Notes: generated from the sequence alone by a model not told the origin. DNA of 42,485 nt from Mycolicibacter icosiumassiliensis (GCF_900078685.2 NZ_LT546166.1:1-42485); one strand, 5' to 3'. Positions 27,580 through 37,139 are shown, numbered from the stretch's first letter. Translations and numbers: made by a program.

Positions 27580-28723
27580 CCCGCCGAACGGGGCTTCTTC
27601 GAGATCTGAAGCCCGCATCGAGTTCGCTCGCAGCGCCCGCCCCACCATCGGCGTGGAATGGGAGCTGGCTCTCGTCGACGCCCAAACGCGTGATCTGAGC
27701 AACGAAGCCAGCGCGGTGCTGTCCGAGCTTGGCGAAAACCCGCGCGTGCACAAGGAATTGCTGCGCAACACCGTCGAGCTCGTCACGGGTATCTGCGACA
27801 ACACCGGCGAGGCCATTGAGGATTTGCGCCAGACGCTGGCGGCAACCCGGCCGATCGTGCACGCCCGGGGCATGGAGCTATTCGGCGCCGGCGCCCACCC
27901 CTTCGCACGGTGGTCGGCGCAGAAGCTGACTGACGCGCCGCGCTACGCCGAGCTGATCAAACGCACCCAGTGGTGGGGTCGGCAGATGTTGATCTGGGGC
28001 GTGCACGTCCACGTCGGTATCTCCTCGTCGTACAAAGTGATGCCGATCATCTCGTCACTGTTGCAGCACTATCCGCACCTGCTGGCGTTGTCGGCGTCCT
28101 CGCCCTGGTGGGACGGTCACGACACGGGTTACGCCAGCAACCGCGCGATGATGTTCCAGCAGTTGCCCACGGCGGGTCTGCCGTTCCAATTCCAGACCTG
28201 GGAAGAGTTCGAGGGTTTCGTCTACGACCAGAAGAAGACCGGAATCATCGACCACACCAACGAGATCCGTTGGGACATCCGACCCTCACCACATCTGGGC
28301 ACCATCGAGGTGCGGGTCTGCGACGGAGTGTCCAACCTGCGCGAACTGGGCGCCCTGGTGGCGTTGACGCACTGCCTGATCGTTGATCTGGACCGGCGGC
28401 TGGAAGCCGATGAATCCCTACCGACCATGCCGCCCTGGCACGTGCAGGAGAACAAGTGGCGCGCGGCCCGCTACGGGCTGGACGCCGAGATCATCCTCGA
28501 TGCCGATAGCAATGAGCGGCTGGTCACCGAGGACCTCGACGAGCTGCTGAACCGACTGGAACCGGTCGCTGCGCGACTGCACTGCGCCGATGAGTTGGCG
28601 GCGGTCGCCGACATTTACCGAACGGGCGCGTCGTACCAGCGTCAGCGCCGGGTCGCCGAGGAACACGACGGCGACCTGCGTGCCGTGGTCGATGCACTGG
28701 TGGGCGAGCTCGATATCTCGTGA
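27536..28723 (+). CDS. Carboxylate-amine ligase, glutamate-cysteine ligase 2 type (Rv0433-like)
   Basis: A 395-residue GCS2/YbdK-family ATP-dependent ligase. It starts properly at about residue 34 with [13 protein letters not shown] (family ATP/Mg block), followed by [54 protein letters not shown] and [16 protein letters not shown]. The family makes gamma-glutamyl peptides; in mycobacteria the natural substrate of this paralogue is unsettled. The ATG at 27536 lies 44 bases inside sodC in another frame; GTG codons at 27557 and 27560 are alternatives giving about the length of Rv0433 (376 residues). Its stop overlaps the next start. Confidence 0.92.
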   Translation: MPESGLRVVSSAPDSPPNGASSRSEARIEFARSARPTIGVEWELALVDAQTRDLSNEASAVLSELGENPRVHKELLRNTVELVTGICDNTGEAIEDLRQTLAATRPIVHARGMELFGAGAHPFARWSAQKLTDAPRYAELIKRTQWWGRQMLIWGVHVHVGISSSYKVMPIISSLLQHYPHLLALSASSPWWDGHDTGYASNRAMMFQQLPTAGLPFQFQTWEEFEGFVYDQKKTGIIDHTNEIRWDIRPSPHLGTIEVRVCDGVSNLRELGALVALTHCLIVDLDRRLEADESLPTMPPWHVQENKWRAARYGLDAEIILDADSNERLVTEDLDELLNRLEPVAARLHCADELAAVADIYRTGASYQRQRRVAEEHDGDLRAVVDALVGELDIS

Positions 28724-29361
28724 TGGAACTGCCGATGTTCCCGCTGGAGTGGGTGTTGCTACCCGGCGAGGAACTGTCGCTGCGGATCTTCGAGTTGCGC
28801 TACACCGTCTTGGTAGGCGACCTCATCCGCAGCGGCGATCCCCGCTTCGGGGTGGTGCTGATCGCTCGTGGCCGGGAGGTGGGCGGCGGTGAGCAGCGCA
28901 ACGACGTCGGCGCGATGGCCAGCATCAGCCAGTGCACCGAACTCGGGGCGGGCCGCTACGCGTTGCGTTGCCTGACCGGGGAACGGATTCGGGTGCGTGA
29001 ATGGCTGGCCGATGATCCCTACCCGCGCGCGATCACCGAAGTATGGCCCGACGAGCCATCAGAACCGGTGACCGACAAGCAGTTCGGTGCGCTCGAAGAC
29101 CGTATCGTCGCGCTGCACAAGCGGATGGCCCAAGCCCAGCGACGGTGGATGATGCCGGGACGCAACAGCCTGCTGGGTGGTCGCCGGCTTCGCTCGCTGG
29201 ACCCGGTGCAGAGGCTGTACTCGCTGGCCTGCCGGGTCCCGATGGGGGAGGCCGACCGCTACGCGGTGTTGGCGGCGCCGTCGCTGTCCGACCGCTTGGC
29301 GGCGGTCTACGAGGCGATCGAGACCGTCTCGGCCCGAGTCGAATTCGACATCCCGCGTTGA
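28723..29361 (+). CDS. LON substrate-binding-domain protein (Rv0434-like)
   Basis: A 212-residue protein consisting of the N-terminal LON domain without the AAA or protease parts. Blocks include MFPLEWVLLPGEELSLRIFE, DLIRSGDPRFGVVLI, IRVREW and LQRLY-like helices at the end. Stand-alone LON-domain proteins are presumed substrate-recognition or cereblon-like modules. The ATG shares its first base with the previous stop (TGATG), so translation is coupled to the ligase gene; GTG 28720 is also possible. Last gene of the virR-sodC-ligase run. It is convergent with the next gene with one base between stops. Confidence 0.88.
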   Translation: MELPMFPLEWVLLPGEELSLRIFELRYTVLVGDLIRSGDPRFGVVLIARGREVGGGEQRNDVGAMASISQCTELGAGRYALRCLTGERIRVREWLADDPYPRAITEVWPDEPSEPVTDKQFGALEDRIVALHKRMAQAQRRWMMPGRNSLLGGRRLRSLDPVQRLYSLACRVPMGEADRYAVLAAPSLSDRLAAVYEAIETVSARVEFDIPR

Positions 29362-29362
29362 G

Positions 29363-30589
29363 TCAACGGGTTCTGATGTACACCGCGCCGAATACCGCCG
29401 CCGCTGCGGCCAGCAGCGCCGAACTGGCCAGCCAGGGCAGGATGCGTCCCGCGGAGAACAGGGCGGCGTACAAGCCGGGCGCCACGGCGGTCGCGGCGGC
29501 CCATGCCGTCTGCAGCAGCGAGGCGTGTCGCCCAGACGATTCATCGGGCGCGAACGTCAGCATGATGTTGGCGCTGAGCGCATTTCCGGCCGCGTCGGAC
29601 ACGCTGAACAGCATCAGCCCGACGGCTAAAACGGCGAAAAGAACTGCCGGCACCGCGTTTTGGATGCCGGCGAGAAGATCGATCACCAGGAAACTGATCG
29701 AGCACAGCGCAGTCGACCAAGCCAGAATCCGAAGGTGTGGAACCCGTGAACCGATTCGGGCAACCCAGCGCGCCGCTATCGCGACCATGACGCAGATGAA
29801 CAGGTAGGCCACCGTCGTCGACCAGGCGGGTAGGCCCACCGACAGCATGAACAGCGGCAGTGCCGTATCCATCCCGATGGTGGTCAGCGCGATGACGAAC
29901 ACGCCGGTGATGAAGGCCATGAAGGCGCCCTCGCGCACCACGTCGCGATAGCGTGGCGGCTCGCAGTCCGGCGCCTCGTCGTCGGCGACGGCGCGGTCGA
30001 TCCAGCGCAGGCGCCAGAACAGCAGGCCGGTGGTGAGTTCACCTGCCGCGATGGTCGCCACCAAGGTGGTCCAGAACCATCCGCCGCTCCGGTCGATGGC
30101 CAGGCCCGCGGTCGCGGCCAATGCGCCGAGACCAAACCCGAGGACTCGAACCGAGGTGAGCAGCGCGAACAACTGGGTGCGGTCGTCCTGGTCGTGGGTC
30201 AGCCGCCGGACAGCTTCGGGATCGGCGGTGAAGAACAGGTTCGCGCTCAGTGCTGCGGCGAAGGAGAAGATCGCGACCTGGGCCAGGGTGTGGGTGCACA
30301 GGAAGCCCAGGAAGGCGCCGGAGGCCCCGACACCGGCCAGCGCCATGGTCCGAAACGGACCGAACCGGTCAACCGTGCGCCCCGACACCAGCACCCCCAG
30401 GATGAGTGCGCCGGCATTGCCGACGGTGGCGGCGACGCCGGTCCCGGTCAGTGGCAGCCCGCGCCCGAGGGTGAAGAACAGGAAGATCAGCGGCACCCAC
30501 AGTCCGGCACTGGCCATGGCGACGGTGGTCGCGAGGATGAACGACCGGCGGGCGGCCAGCAGCCGTTCAGGCGTCGTGTCGGTGAGCAT
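29363..30589 (-). CDS. MFS transporter
   Basis: A 408-residue, 12-helix major facilitator protein. Motif A follows TM2 as GRTVDRFGPFRTMAL. Long hydrophobic segments alternate with short loops, and a cytoplasmic mid-loop contains DDEAPDCEPPRYRDV. No drug-specific motif is recognised, so the substrate is open. ATG start; the 108 bases upstream, between it and the SnoaL gene, show no gene. It lies exactly where the Rv0434-Rv0435c junction would be in M. tuberculosis, so it belongs to an inserted block of four genes. Confidence 0.85.
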   Translation of the reverse strand: MLTDTTPERLLAARRSFILATTVAMASAGLWVPLIFLFFTLGRGLPLTGTGVAATVGNAGALILGVLVSGRTVDRFGPFRTMALAGVGASGAFLGFLCTHTLAQVAIFSFAAALSANLFFTADPEAVRRLTHDQDDRTQLFALLTSVRVLGFGLGALAATAGLAIDRSGGWFWTTLVATIAAGELTTGLLFWRLRWIDRAVADDEAPDCEPPRYRDVVREGAFMAFITGVFVIALTTIGMDTALPLFMLSVGLPAWSTTVAYLFICVMVAIAARWVARIGSRVPHLRILAWSTALCSISFLVIDLLAGIQNAVPAVLFAVLAVGLMLFSVSDAAGNALSANIMLTFAPDESSGRHASLLQTAWAAATAVAPGLYAALFSAGRILPWLASSALLAAAAAVFGAVYIRTR

Positions 30590-30697
30590 GATCTCTTTCG
30601 TCTTTCGGACAGACGAAGCTATCGCGGGATCGCGGGGCGATGCATCCTATTTTCGGCGCTACCGGCCGAACCGTCGCTCAATGAACATGCTCGCCAG

Positions 30698-31129
30698 TCA
30701 TCGACCGCCAAGGCGTACGCCGAGCTGCAGCAGTAACCCCAGGTCGTCGCGTACGGCGCGGTGTTGGGTGATCTGGCCGTCGGCAATGGTGAAAATGTGA
30801 ACCTGTCGGTGGTTGATCGCGGTCCCGGTGGGAGCGATCCCGTTGAACGCGCCGGTGTGCTGGCCGGTCATGGTTGCCACGGTGATCACCGTGCCGTTCT
30901 CGGCGAGGTTCTCCTGTATCTCGAACCGTAGCTGCGAAAACGCGTCGCGCAACCATTGGCTGGTGGCGAGAAATCCCGCCGGGCCGTGTTGCTGGCGTGC
31001 GACATCTTCTGGGTCGTCGTCGGCCTCCCGGTTGATGAAATCGGGTGCGATGATTCGTTGAGCCAAGTCTTCGTCGCCGGTTTCGATGATCTGAAAGGAC
31101 TGTTGGGCAAGGGTTTTCGGGTCGGTCAT
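30698..31129 (-). CDS. SnoaL-like / ester-cyclase-type NTF2-fold protein
   Basis: A 143-residue alpha+beta barrel protein of the SnoaL group: FQIIETGDEDLAQRIIAPDF (N-terminal helices), then FSQLRFEIQENLAENGTVI, TMTGQHTGAFNGIAPTG and the C-terminal strand IFTIADGQITQHRAVRDDLG with LLLQLG. Such proteins may bind or isomerise small cyclic compounds, or be catalytically silent. ATG is 9 bases after the AraC-type gene's stop, so it is likely the direct partner or target of that regulator. Confidence 0.83.
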   Translation of the reverse strand: MTDPKTLAQQSFQIIETGDEDLAQRIIAPDFINREADDDPEDVARQQHGPAGFLATSQWLRDAFSQLRFEIQENLAENGTVITVATMTGQHTGAFNGIAPTGTAINHRQVHIFTIADGQITQHRAVRDDLGLLLQLGVRLGGR

Positions 31130-31138
31130 GAGCGAAGG

Positions 31139-31897
31139 TTACGGCGAGTGCAGGTCCGTGGTATTGGAGGAAACGGACAAGGGCAGCGCTGTCGGCGCAA
31201 CTCCGGCCAGCGCCATGCACTCGTTGATCAGGTGGGATTGGTCGGTATATCCGGCCGTCACCGCCAGCTCGGCCCAGCGGGCCCGGCCATCAGCCGCGTG
31301 CAGCAGGTCCAATAGTCGCTGAAAACGCAGCACCCGGCTCAAGCGTTTCGGGCCGTACCCGACCGCGGCGTCGAAACGGCGGCGCAACTGCCGCTCGCTG
31401 AAACCGACTTCGGCGGCCAGCGTCGTCACGGGCAGATCTGGTCGGTTGCGCAGGACCTGCACCGCTTGGGCGACCGGCAGGTCCAGCACCGGGTCAATGA
31501 TGGCGAAGTAGGCGGTCAACAGGCCTTCCAGTAGTCGTATGCGCTGCCGGGGAGAGGTCGTGTTGACAAGACTCTCGATCGTTCGCCGACCGTCGACACC
31601 GAACTCGGAGCCGAAAGGAATGCGCGCATCCCGCAACTCGCAGGCGGGACGCCCCAGCACGCTGGCGACTGCGCCCGTCCGCAACCGCAGCCCGGCCAGC
31701 GCTCCCTCGGTGCCGGACGGCAAATCGTAGTGACCGGTGGCGGGCCCGGCCACCAGAATGTCACCGCCCCCGGTCACGAACAGGTCCACGCAGCCGTCGG
31801 GCAGCACCCGCGTTGGCCGATCAGCCGGCGCGGACAGCGCCCAGCCGCATTCGACGAACGGCAGGAGCCGCTGTTCGGGGCGAAATTCTTGGTACAT
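31139..31897 (-). CDS. AraC-family transcriptional regulator
   Basis: A 252-residue regulator. The N-terminal 130 residues are a ligand-sensing domain of the type common in actinobacteria (RPEQRLLPFVECGWAL, VLPDGCVDLFV, AGLRLRTGAV). The C-terminal 100 residues are an AraC double helix-turn-helix (VTTLAAEVGFSERQLRRRFD, GYGPKRLSRVLRFQR, WAELAVTAGYTDQSHLINEC). The second helix-turn-helix ends in DQSHLINE rather than the usual DQ/E-SHF-x-RxF. ATG at 31897 is used; the preceding TTG codon is in frame. It leads the SnoaL-like gene and is divergent from the VOC-SRPBCC gene 34 bases away, which it may also regulate. Confidence 0.88.
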   Translation of the reverse strand: MYQEFRPEQRLLPFVECGWALSAPADRPTRVLPDGCVDLFVTGGGDILVAGPATGHYDLPSGTEGALAGLRLRTGAVASVLGRPACELRDARIPFGSEFGVDGRRTIESLVNTTSPRQRIRLLEGLLTAYFAIIDPVLDLPVAQAVQVLRNRPDLPVTTLAAEVGFSERQLRRRFDAAVGYGPKRLSRVLRFQRLLDLLHAADGRARWAELAVTAGYTDQSHLINECMALAGVAPTALPLSVSSNTTDLHSP

Positions 31898-31931
31898 CAA
31901 CCGTCACCAGGCATCAACGTACGCTTTCGAT

Positions 31932-32732
31932 ATGTCTGATGTCGCGTTCACCGCGGTCGCGCCGATCATTCCGGTGCGAAACCTCGATGCTGCACTGGAA
32001 CGCTACCGCCGGCTCGGATTCACCGCCCGCGCCTACCAGGGCGCGGCTCGCTACGGATTCGTCGACCGTGGGCCGGTCTCGATGCACGTGTCCGAGTGGG
32101 CCGAGCACGATCCGCTGCGGACGGCGGCAAGCGTGTATCTCTATGTCGACGACGCCGACGCGCTCTATGCGCAATGGAAGGCGTCCGGCGTGCCGGGGCG
32201 TTTTGTCGAGCCGGTCGACACCGACTACCAGCTTAGGGAATTCGCCTACGTCGACCCCGAAGGAACCTTGCACCGCGTCGGCTCGCCGCTGCCGGCCAAA
32301 GTCGTCAGCGCCAGCAGGATCATCGCGGCGCCGGCGAAGCTGATCTTCGAGTTCATCGCCGACCCGGCCCGGCAACCCCGCTGGGACGGCAACGCCAACC
32401 TGGCCGAAGCCCAACCCGGACAGCGGGTTCGCGGCGTTGGGGACGTTTTCACCATGACACTCACCATGGGTGCGGTCCGGGAGAACCACGTGGTGGAGTT
32501 CGAGGAAGGCCGCCGTATCGCCTGGCGCCCGGCAGAACCCGGGTGTGCGCCGCCGGGACACCTGTGGCGGTGGGAGCTCGAGCCGCTGGGGCCGGCGCGC
32601 ACCCGGGTCACCCACACCTACGACTGGTCGGAGCTATCCGACCCCAAACGTCTGGCTCGTGCCCGGGCCACTACCGCGGACCAACTCGCGGCCTCACTGT
32701 CCCGGCTCGCCGCTCTGGTCGAAGTCTCCTGA
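31932..32732 (+). CDS. Fusion of VOC (glyoxalase/bleomycin-resistance) and SRPBCC domains
   Basis: A 266-residue two-domain protein. Residues 1-122 form a VOC domain (AVAPIIPVRNLDAALERYRR, VSMHVSEW, VYLYVDDADALYAQW, EFAYVDPEGTLHRVG). Residues about 128-266 form an SRPBCC/polyketide-cyclase helix-grip domain (SRIIAAPAKLIFEFIADPAR, QPRWDG, RVTHTYDWSEL). VOC proteins often bind and sequester drugs or act on small molecules; SRPBCC proteins bind hydrophobic ligands. The ATG at 31932 is chosen: upstream extension of the frame runs into the AraC gene on the other strand. The join shows no stop or SD, so it is a true fusion rather than two overlapping genes. Confidence 0.85.
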   Translation: MSDVAFTAVAPIIPVRNLDAALERYRRLGFTARAYQGAARYGFVDRGPVSMHVSEWAEHDPLRTAASVYLYVDDADALYAQWKASGVPGRFVEPVDTDYQLREFAYVDPEGTLHRVGSPLPAKVVSASRIIAAPAKLIFEFIADPARQPRWDGNANLAEAQPGQRVRGVGDVFTMTLTMGAVRENHVVEFEEGRRIAWRPAEPGCAPPGHLWRWELEPLGPARTRVTHTYDWSELSDPKRLARARATTADQLAASLSRLAALVEVS

Positions 32733-32749
32733 TCTCCGGGTTTCCGGGC

Positions 32750-34942
32750 TCAGCGATTGTCGGCGAAGGCGCGCAACGCGTCAACCTGATCGGGCTCCAG
32801 CGAGGGACGGACGTTTTCCCGAGCCGCGGCGATATCGGCCACGGTGACGTCGGCAGCGTCGATACTGCGTCGCATCGCCGTCAGAGCCGCCTCGCGTAGC
32901 AGTGCCACGCAGTCCGCGGCGCTGTAGCCATCCAGGTCCGCGGCCAGCTCGTCGAGATCGACATCGGCATGCAGCGGAACGGATTTCCCGGCCACCCGCA
33001 GGATCTGCCGGCGGGCATCGGCATCCGGAGGCTCGACGAACACCAGCTTCTCCAGCCGGCCCGGTCGGGTCAGGGCCGGGTCGACCAGCTCGGGGCGGTT
33101 GGTGGCACCGACCACCACCACGTCGCGCAGTGGGTCGACGCCGTCGAGTTCAGTGAGCAGCGCGGCCACCACCCGGTCCGTGACCCCGGAATCGAAGCTT
33201 TGGCCGCGCCGCGGTGCCAGGGCGTCGATTTCGTCGAGGAATACCAGCGACGGTGCCGAATCGCGGGCGCGCTGGAACAGATCCCGCACCGCCCGCTCAC
33301 TGCTGCCCACCCACTTATCCATCAACTCCGCGCCCTTGACCGCGTGCACGCTGACTCGACCGGAACCGGCCAGGGCACGCACCACGAACGTCTTGCCGCA
33401 GCCGGGCGGGCCGTAGAGCAGCACGCCGTGCGGCGGGTCCACGCCCAGGCGGGTGAAGGTGTCCGGGTGCTGCAGCGGCCACAGCACCGCTTCGGTCAGT
33501 GCCTGCTTGGTGGCGGCCATGTCGCCGACGTCGTCGAGGCTGACCGAACCGACGGACACCTCGGCGGCCGCCGAACGCGACAGTGGCCGGATCACGCTGA
33601 GCGCGCCGACCAGGTCCTCCTGGGTGAGCTTGGGCTCCTCATCGTTCTCGCTGGCCCGCGACGCCGCCCGCAGGGCCGCCTCTCGAACCAGAGCGGCAAG
33701 GTCCGCGGCGACGAAACCCGGTGTGCGTTCGGCGATCTCACTCAACGTCAGGTCGGCGGTGGGAACCGAGATGAGCAGGGTGGCCAGTAATGCTGCTCGG
33801 GTCGCGCCGTCGGGCAGGCTCAGCCGGATCTCGCGATCGCACAGTTCCGGCGCCCGCAGTCGGGGATCGACATGGTCCGGAAGCGCCGATGTCGCGATGA
33901 ATGCCACCCCTTCGGTGGCCACCAGGTTGCGCAGTTCGGCCAGGATCAGTGTTGCCACCGGCTCCGACGGTTCGGGTAACAGCGTGTCGACGTCGGCGAT
34001 CAGCAGCACCCCGCCGTCGTCGCAGCTCTGCTTTGCCGCGGAACGTACCGCGGCCAGCCGTTCGTCGGCGGCCAGCGCCCCGATTTCGGGTCCGTCCAGC
34101 TCGATCAGCCGTCGACCCTCGCACACCGCCCGGACCAGGGTCGTCTTGCCTACCCCGGCCGGACCCGACACCAGTACACCGAGATTCGTTCCCGCACGCA
34201 GGGTTTTCAACAGCTGCGGTTCGTCGAGTGCGAGCTTGAGCCATTCGGCGAGCTTGGCCGCCTGCGCCTCGCACCCCTTGAGCTCATCGATGGCGATCCG
34301 GGCGGGGGCGACCGGCTTGGCGACGGTCACCACCGCGGCGGTCGGGGCGCTGCCAAAGGTGACCAGCGAATTAGGCTGCACGCTGACCGGCCCGGCCGGG
34401 TCCACACCGGTGACCGTCAACAACTCTGAGGTCCAGCTGATCCCGACCGCGGACGCCAGGGCGGTGGTGGCCGCCGACGTGGACGTGCCGGGCCCGAGGT
34501 CGCGCGGCAGCAGGGAGACCGCGTCGCCGACCGTCATCACCTTGCCCAGCAACGCCTGACGCAGCGTGGTCGGCGACAAACTTTGCGAGGCAAGAGTTGA
34601 CCCGCTCAAGGTCACCGACCGGGCGCCGTAGACGGTCACCGCGGCCACCACTACCTGCGTGCCGTCACGCAAGCCGGCGTTGGACAGCGTGACGTCGTCG
34701 AGCAGCGCCACACCGGCCGGGGCATCGGGTCCGGTCAGCCCCGCCACCGCCGACGTCGTGCGCGAACCGGTCAGCGAGACCGCATCCCACTCCCGGATAC
34801 CTAGGGCAGCAACGGCTTCGGGGTGCAGCCGTACCACGCCGCGGCGGGCGTCGACCGCGGAGGTGTTGAGCCGGGCGATCAACGTCAGGTGTCGGGAAGT
34901 GTCGACCCGGCGTTCTTCTTCGCGCTCTTCGGTGGAACCCAC
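32750..34942 (-). CDS. Cdc48/p97-like double-AAA ATPase (Rv0435c-like)
   Basis: A 730-residue protein with an N-terminal Cdc48-type double-psi-barrel region (residues about 17-200) and two AAA modules. In the first, Walker A GPAGVGKTT is at about 257, and Walker B reads LLIADVD, so the usual catalytic Glu after the Asp is Val. In the second, Walker A GPPGCGKT is at about 510, pore-type MDKWVGSSE follows, Walker B FLDEID is at about 566 and the sensor/Arg-finger block is GATNRPELVDPALTRPGRL. The second ring is thus the probable motor. The frame has no internal start near the family N-terminus, so GTG 34942 is used. Its actinobacterial role (protein or complex unfolding) is not settled; it is not part of the Pup-proteasome Mpa system. 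Confidence 0.93.
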   Translation of the reverse strand: MGSTEEREEERRVDTSRHLTLIARLNTSAVDARRGVVRLHPEAVAALGIREWDAVSLTGSRTTSAVAGLTGPDAPAGVALLDDVTLSNAGLRDGTQVVVAAVTVYGARSVTLSGSTLASQSLSPTTLRQALLGKVMTVGDAVSLLPRDLGPGTSTSAATTALASAVGISWTSELLTVTGVDPAGPVSVQPNSLVTFGSAPTAAVVTVAKPVAPARIAIDELKGCEAQAAKLAEWLKLALDEPQLLKTLRAGTNLGVLVSGPAGVGKTTLVRAVCEGRRLIELDGPEIGALAADERLAAVRSAAKQSCDDGGVLLIADVDTLLPEPSEPVATLILAELRNLVATEGVAFIATSALPDHVDPRLRAPELCDREIRLSLPDGATRAALLATLLISVPTADLTLSEIAERTPGFVAADLAALVREAALRAASRASENDEEPKLTQEDLVGALSVIRPLSRSAAAEVSVGSVSLDDVGDMAATKQALTEAVLWPLQHPDTFTRLGVDPPHGVLLYGPPGCGKTFVVRALAGSGRVSVHAVKGAELMDKWVGSSERAVRDLFQRARDSAPSLVFLDEIDALAPRRGQSFDSGVTDRVVAALLTELDGVDPLRDVVVVGATNRPELVDPALTRPGRLEKLVFVEPPDADARRQILRVAGKSVPLHADVDLDELAADLDGYSAADCVALLREAALTAMRRSIDAADVTVADIAAARENVRPSLEPDQVDALRAFADNR

Positions 34943-35016
34943 CCGGCCATTATCGGCATACGGGCGAGTGGCCTCCCCGGTAACAGGCGGATCACCCGGG
35001 AAGGTTTGATAGAACC

Positions 35017-35527
35017 ATGCGTTCCGGCGTCCTGATTTCGGCGATCTGTGCGGTCGCCCTGCTGACCTTTCCGGCTCCGGCCAGGGCCGACGAGAAATCC
35101 CCGCTGTCCGACCTGGTGGACGCCGCCGCCCAGCGGCTCCAGGTCGCCGACGACGTAGCGGCGATCAAATGGCAGACCGGCGGTGCCATCGAGGATCCGG
35201 CCCGGGTCGGACAGCAGCTGGAAAAGCATCTTCGCCGATCAGATCGCCGCGACCGAAGCCGCCGAGCACTACCGGTTCGCCCAGTGGAAGCTGGACCCGG
35301 CGGCCGCCCCGCCCACCGCGCCCGAACTGGCGGCCTCGCGGGTGCGCATCGACGGCTTCAACCAGGCCATGCTGGCCCAGATCGGCCAGCGATGGGAGCT
35401 GCTGCACTCACCGGATTGCGCCGGACAACTCGGCGAGGCAACCCGAACCGTCAGCGACGCACGGCAGCTCGACGAGTTCTACCGGCGGGCGCTGCTGTCG
35501 GCGACGCAGGACTACTGCGCCCGGTAA
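35017..35527 (+). pseudogene. Secreted chorismate mutase (Rv1885c-type), internal deletion and frameshift
   Basis: The first frame encodes a signal peptide (ALLTFPAPARADE) and a *MtCM-like start, LVDAAAQRLQVADDVAAIKW then EDPARVGQQLEK (codons end at 35226). The homology then continues one base later in another frame from ATC at 35228: IFADQIAATEAAEHYRF, WKLDPAAAPP, and on to QDYCAR and a stop. Compared with my memory of Rv1885c, about 17 residues (the loop LGEDARSQH...YVTRV) are missing at this point. So this is a deletion of a length not divisible by three, not a single-base error. Equivalents of active-site Lys60, Arg72, Gln76, Thr105, Glu106 and Glu109 survive on the two sides. No functional product is expected. 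Confidence 0.8.
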
Positions 35528-35535
35528 CCGCGCCG

Positions 35536-36435
35536 CTACCGACCCGGCTTGCGCAGCCGCAACCGAGCCATCGATTGCCCACTGGGACGACGGATGCGCC
35601 GTACGCCCGGGCGACGGCCCGGCTGCGCGCGGCGGATCGCCCGCCGCGCGGCCCGGCGCTCCCTGGGGGCGTCTTCCCACGCCTCCGGGTGTGCGGCAAC
35701 CCAACGCTGACTGCGGACCGAGAACGGAATGGTGCACAGGTACGCCCCGATCAGCACCAGCACCAGCACGTAGGGGAACAAGAAGGCCGCCGCGGCCACC
35801 AGCGCCAGCACCGCCAGCAGCACCGCGGCCAGGTGCGGCGGTACCGATACGGCGTGCATCTTGCGCATCGGGATCCGGCTGACCAACAGCATCGAGGTGC
35901 CCACCACCCAGATGCAGGTGAACCATTGCGATGTCCACCATCCGTCGCCGAACTCCAGCTTGGCGGCCAACAGGCCCATCAGCGTGATCGCACCGGCCGG
36001 GGCGGGCATGCCGACGAAGAACTCCCGGGTGTAGGCCGGCAGGGTGGCGTCGTCGAGCAGGGTGTTGAACCGGGCCAGCCGCAACACCACGCAGACCGCG
36101 TACAGCAGCACCACGATCCAGCCCGCCGGTTGCGTCGACAGCAGCGTCACGTAGATCACCACCGCGGGAGCCACCCCGAAGTCGACGGCGTCGGCCAGGG
36201 AATCGATCTCGGCGCCCATCCTGGACTCGGCGTCCAGGATGCGCGCCACCCGGCCGTCCAGGCCGTCGAGGATGGCGGCGGCGGCGATCAGCGCCATCGC
36301 GAGGTGCGGCTGCCCATCGAGGGCGTACTTGATCGAGGTCAGGCCGGCGCAAATCGCCAGCACCGTCATGGAGCTGGGCAGGATGTGCAGACCCACCGGC
36401 CCCCGGTTGCGGGCCTGCTGGGCGGGCGTGGTCAT
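35536..36435 (-). CDS. pssA: CDP-diacylglycerol-serine O-phosphatidyltransferase
   Basis: Makes phosphatidylserine from CDP-diacylglycerol and serine in the membrane. A 299-residue multi-pass protein with the CDP-alcohol phosphatidyltransferase motif D-G-x2-A-R-x8-G-x3-D-x3-D, here [23 protein letters not shown] shortened to its key residues Asp, Gly, Ala-Arg, Gly, Asp, Asp at about residues 60-83. The C-terminal 50 residues are a highly basic Arg-rich tail ([16 protein letters not shown]). The start overlaps the psd stop as ATGA. psd-pssA order equals Rv0437c-Rv0436c. Confidence 0.95.
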   Translation of the reverse strand: MTTPAQQARNRGPVGLHILPSSMTVLAICAGLTSIKYALDGQPHLAMALIAAAAILDGLDGRVARILDAESRMGAEIDSLADAVDFGVAPAVVIYVTLLSTQPAGWIVVLLYAVCVVLRLARFNTLLDDATLPAYTREFFVGMPAPAGAITLMGLLAAKLEFGDGWWTSQWFTCIWVVGTSMLLVSRIPMRKMHAVSVPPHLAAVLLAVLALVAAAAFLFPYVLVLVLIGAYLCTIPFSVRSQRWVAAHPEAWEDAPRERRAARRAIRRAQPGRRPGVRRIRRPSGQSMARLRLRKPGR

Positions 36436-37139
36436 GACAGATCGGCCAGGACGGTCTCGCCGGCGACCATGCGCTGGCCGACGCCGACCAACGGCTGCGT
36501 CCCGACCGGCAGGTAGACGTCCAGGCGCGAACCGAATCGGATCAACCCGTAGGTATCACCGATCGCCAGATGATCACCGGGCCGGGTGTCGCAGAGGATG
36601 CGCCGCGCCACCAGCCCGGCGACCTGTACGGCGATCACCTCGGCGCCGTCGGCGGTGCGGATCCGTACGCTGTTGCGTTCGTTGTCCTCGCTGGCCTCGG
36701 TGCGGTCCGCGGAGCCGAACCGGCCAGCTCGGTGCAGCACCTCGATCACCTCACCGCCGACCGGAGCCCGTTGCACGTGAGCGTCGAAGACCGACATGAA
36801 GATGCTGACCCGCGGTAGCGGGGTGCCGGGCAGGTCCAGCTCCGGGGGCGGGGGCGCGGAGTCGACCAGGCAGACCATGCCATCGGCGGGGGCCACCACT
36901 ACGCCGGGACGAGTCGGGGGCACCCGGTGCGGATGCCGGAAGAACCCGGCGCAGGCGCCCGCGGCCAGCAGCCCGGCGCCGCGCAGCCACCGCTGCTTGC
37001 GGCCCAGCAGCGCCACGCCCAGCGCACTGCCGACGAATGGCAGCCCGGCGCTGTGCATCGGCGGCACCGTCGAGCGCACCAGCTCGATCAGGTGCCGAAG
37101 ACCGCCGGGATCATCTGCTGCGCGGGGGCGTCTGGCCAT
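36432..37139 (-). CDS. psd: Phosphatidylserine decarboxylase proenzyme
   Basis: Converts phosphatidylserine to phosphatidylethanolamine. A 235-residue archaeal/short-type Psd that self-cleaves to a pyruvoyl enzyme. Visible are [32 protein letters not shown] [16 protein letters not shown] (His in DxHxQR), ARRILCD and the cleavage motif [10 protein letters not shown], where the Ser becomes pyruvoyl. ATG start; its stop overlaps the pssA start, so synthesis and decarboxylation of the lipid are coupled in one operon. Confidence 0.95.
   Translation of the reverse strand: MARRPRAADDPGGLRHLIELVRSTVPPMHSAGLPFVGSALGVALLGRKQRWLRGAGLLAAGACAGFFRHPHRVPPTRPGVVVAPADGMVCLVDSAPPPPELDLPGTPLPRVSIFMSVFDAHVQRAPVGGEVIEVLHRAGRFGSADRTEASEDNERNSVRIRTADGAEVIAVQVAGLVARRILCDTRPGDHLAIGDTYGLIRFGSRLDVYLPVGTQPLVGVGQRMVAGETVLADLS

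Noticed and set aside
26281..27873. A 530-codon minus-strand open frame
   Set aside because: It lies opposite virR, sodC and the ligase-like gene, has His/Gly/Arg-rich antisense composition and no recognisable domain; it is a high-GC shadow.
35528..36516. Continuation of the first chorismate mutase frame to 499 codons
   Set aside because: After the frameshift the frame runs antisense through pssA with Arg/His/Gln-rich nonsense; it is not a fusion protein.
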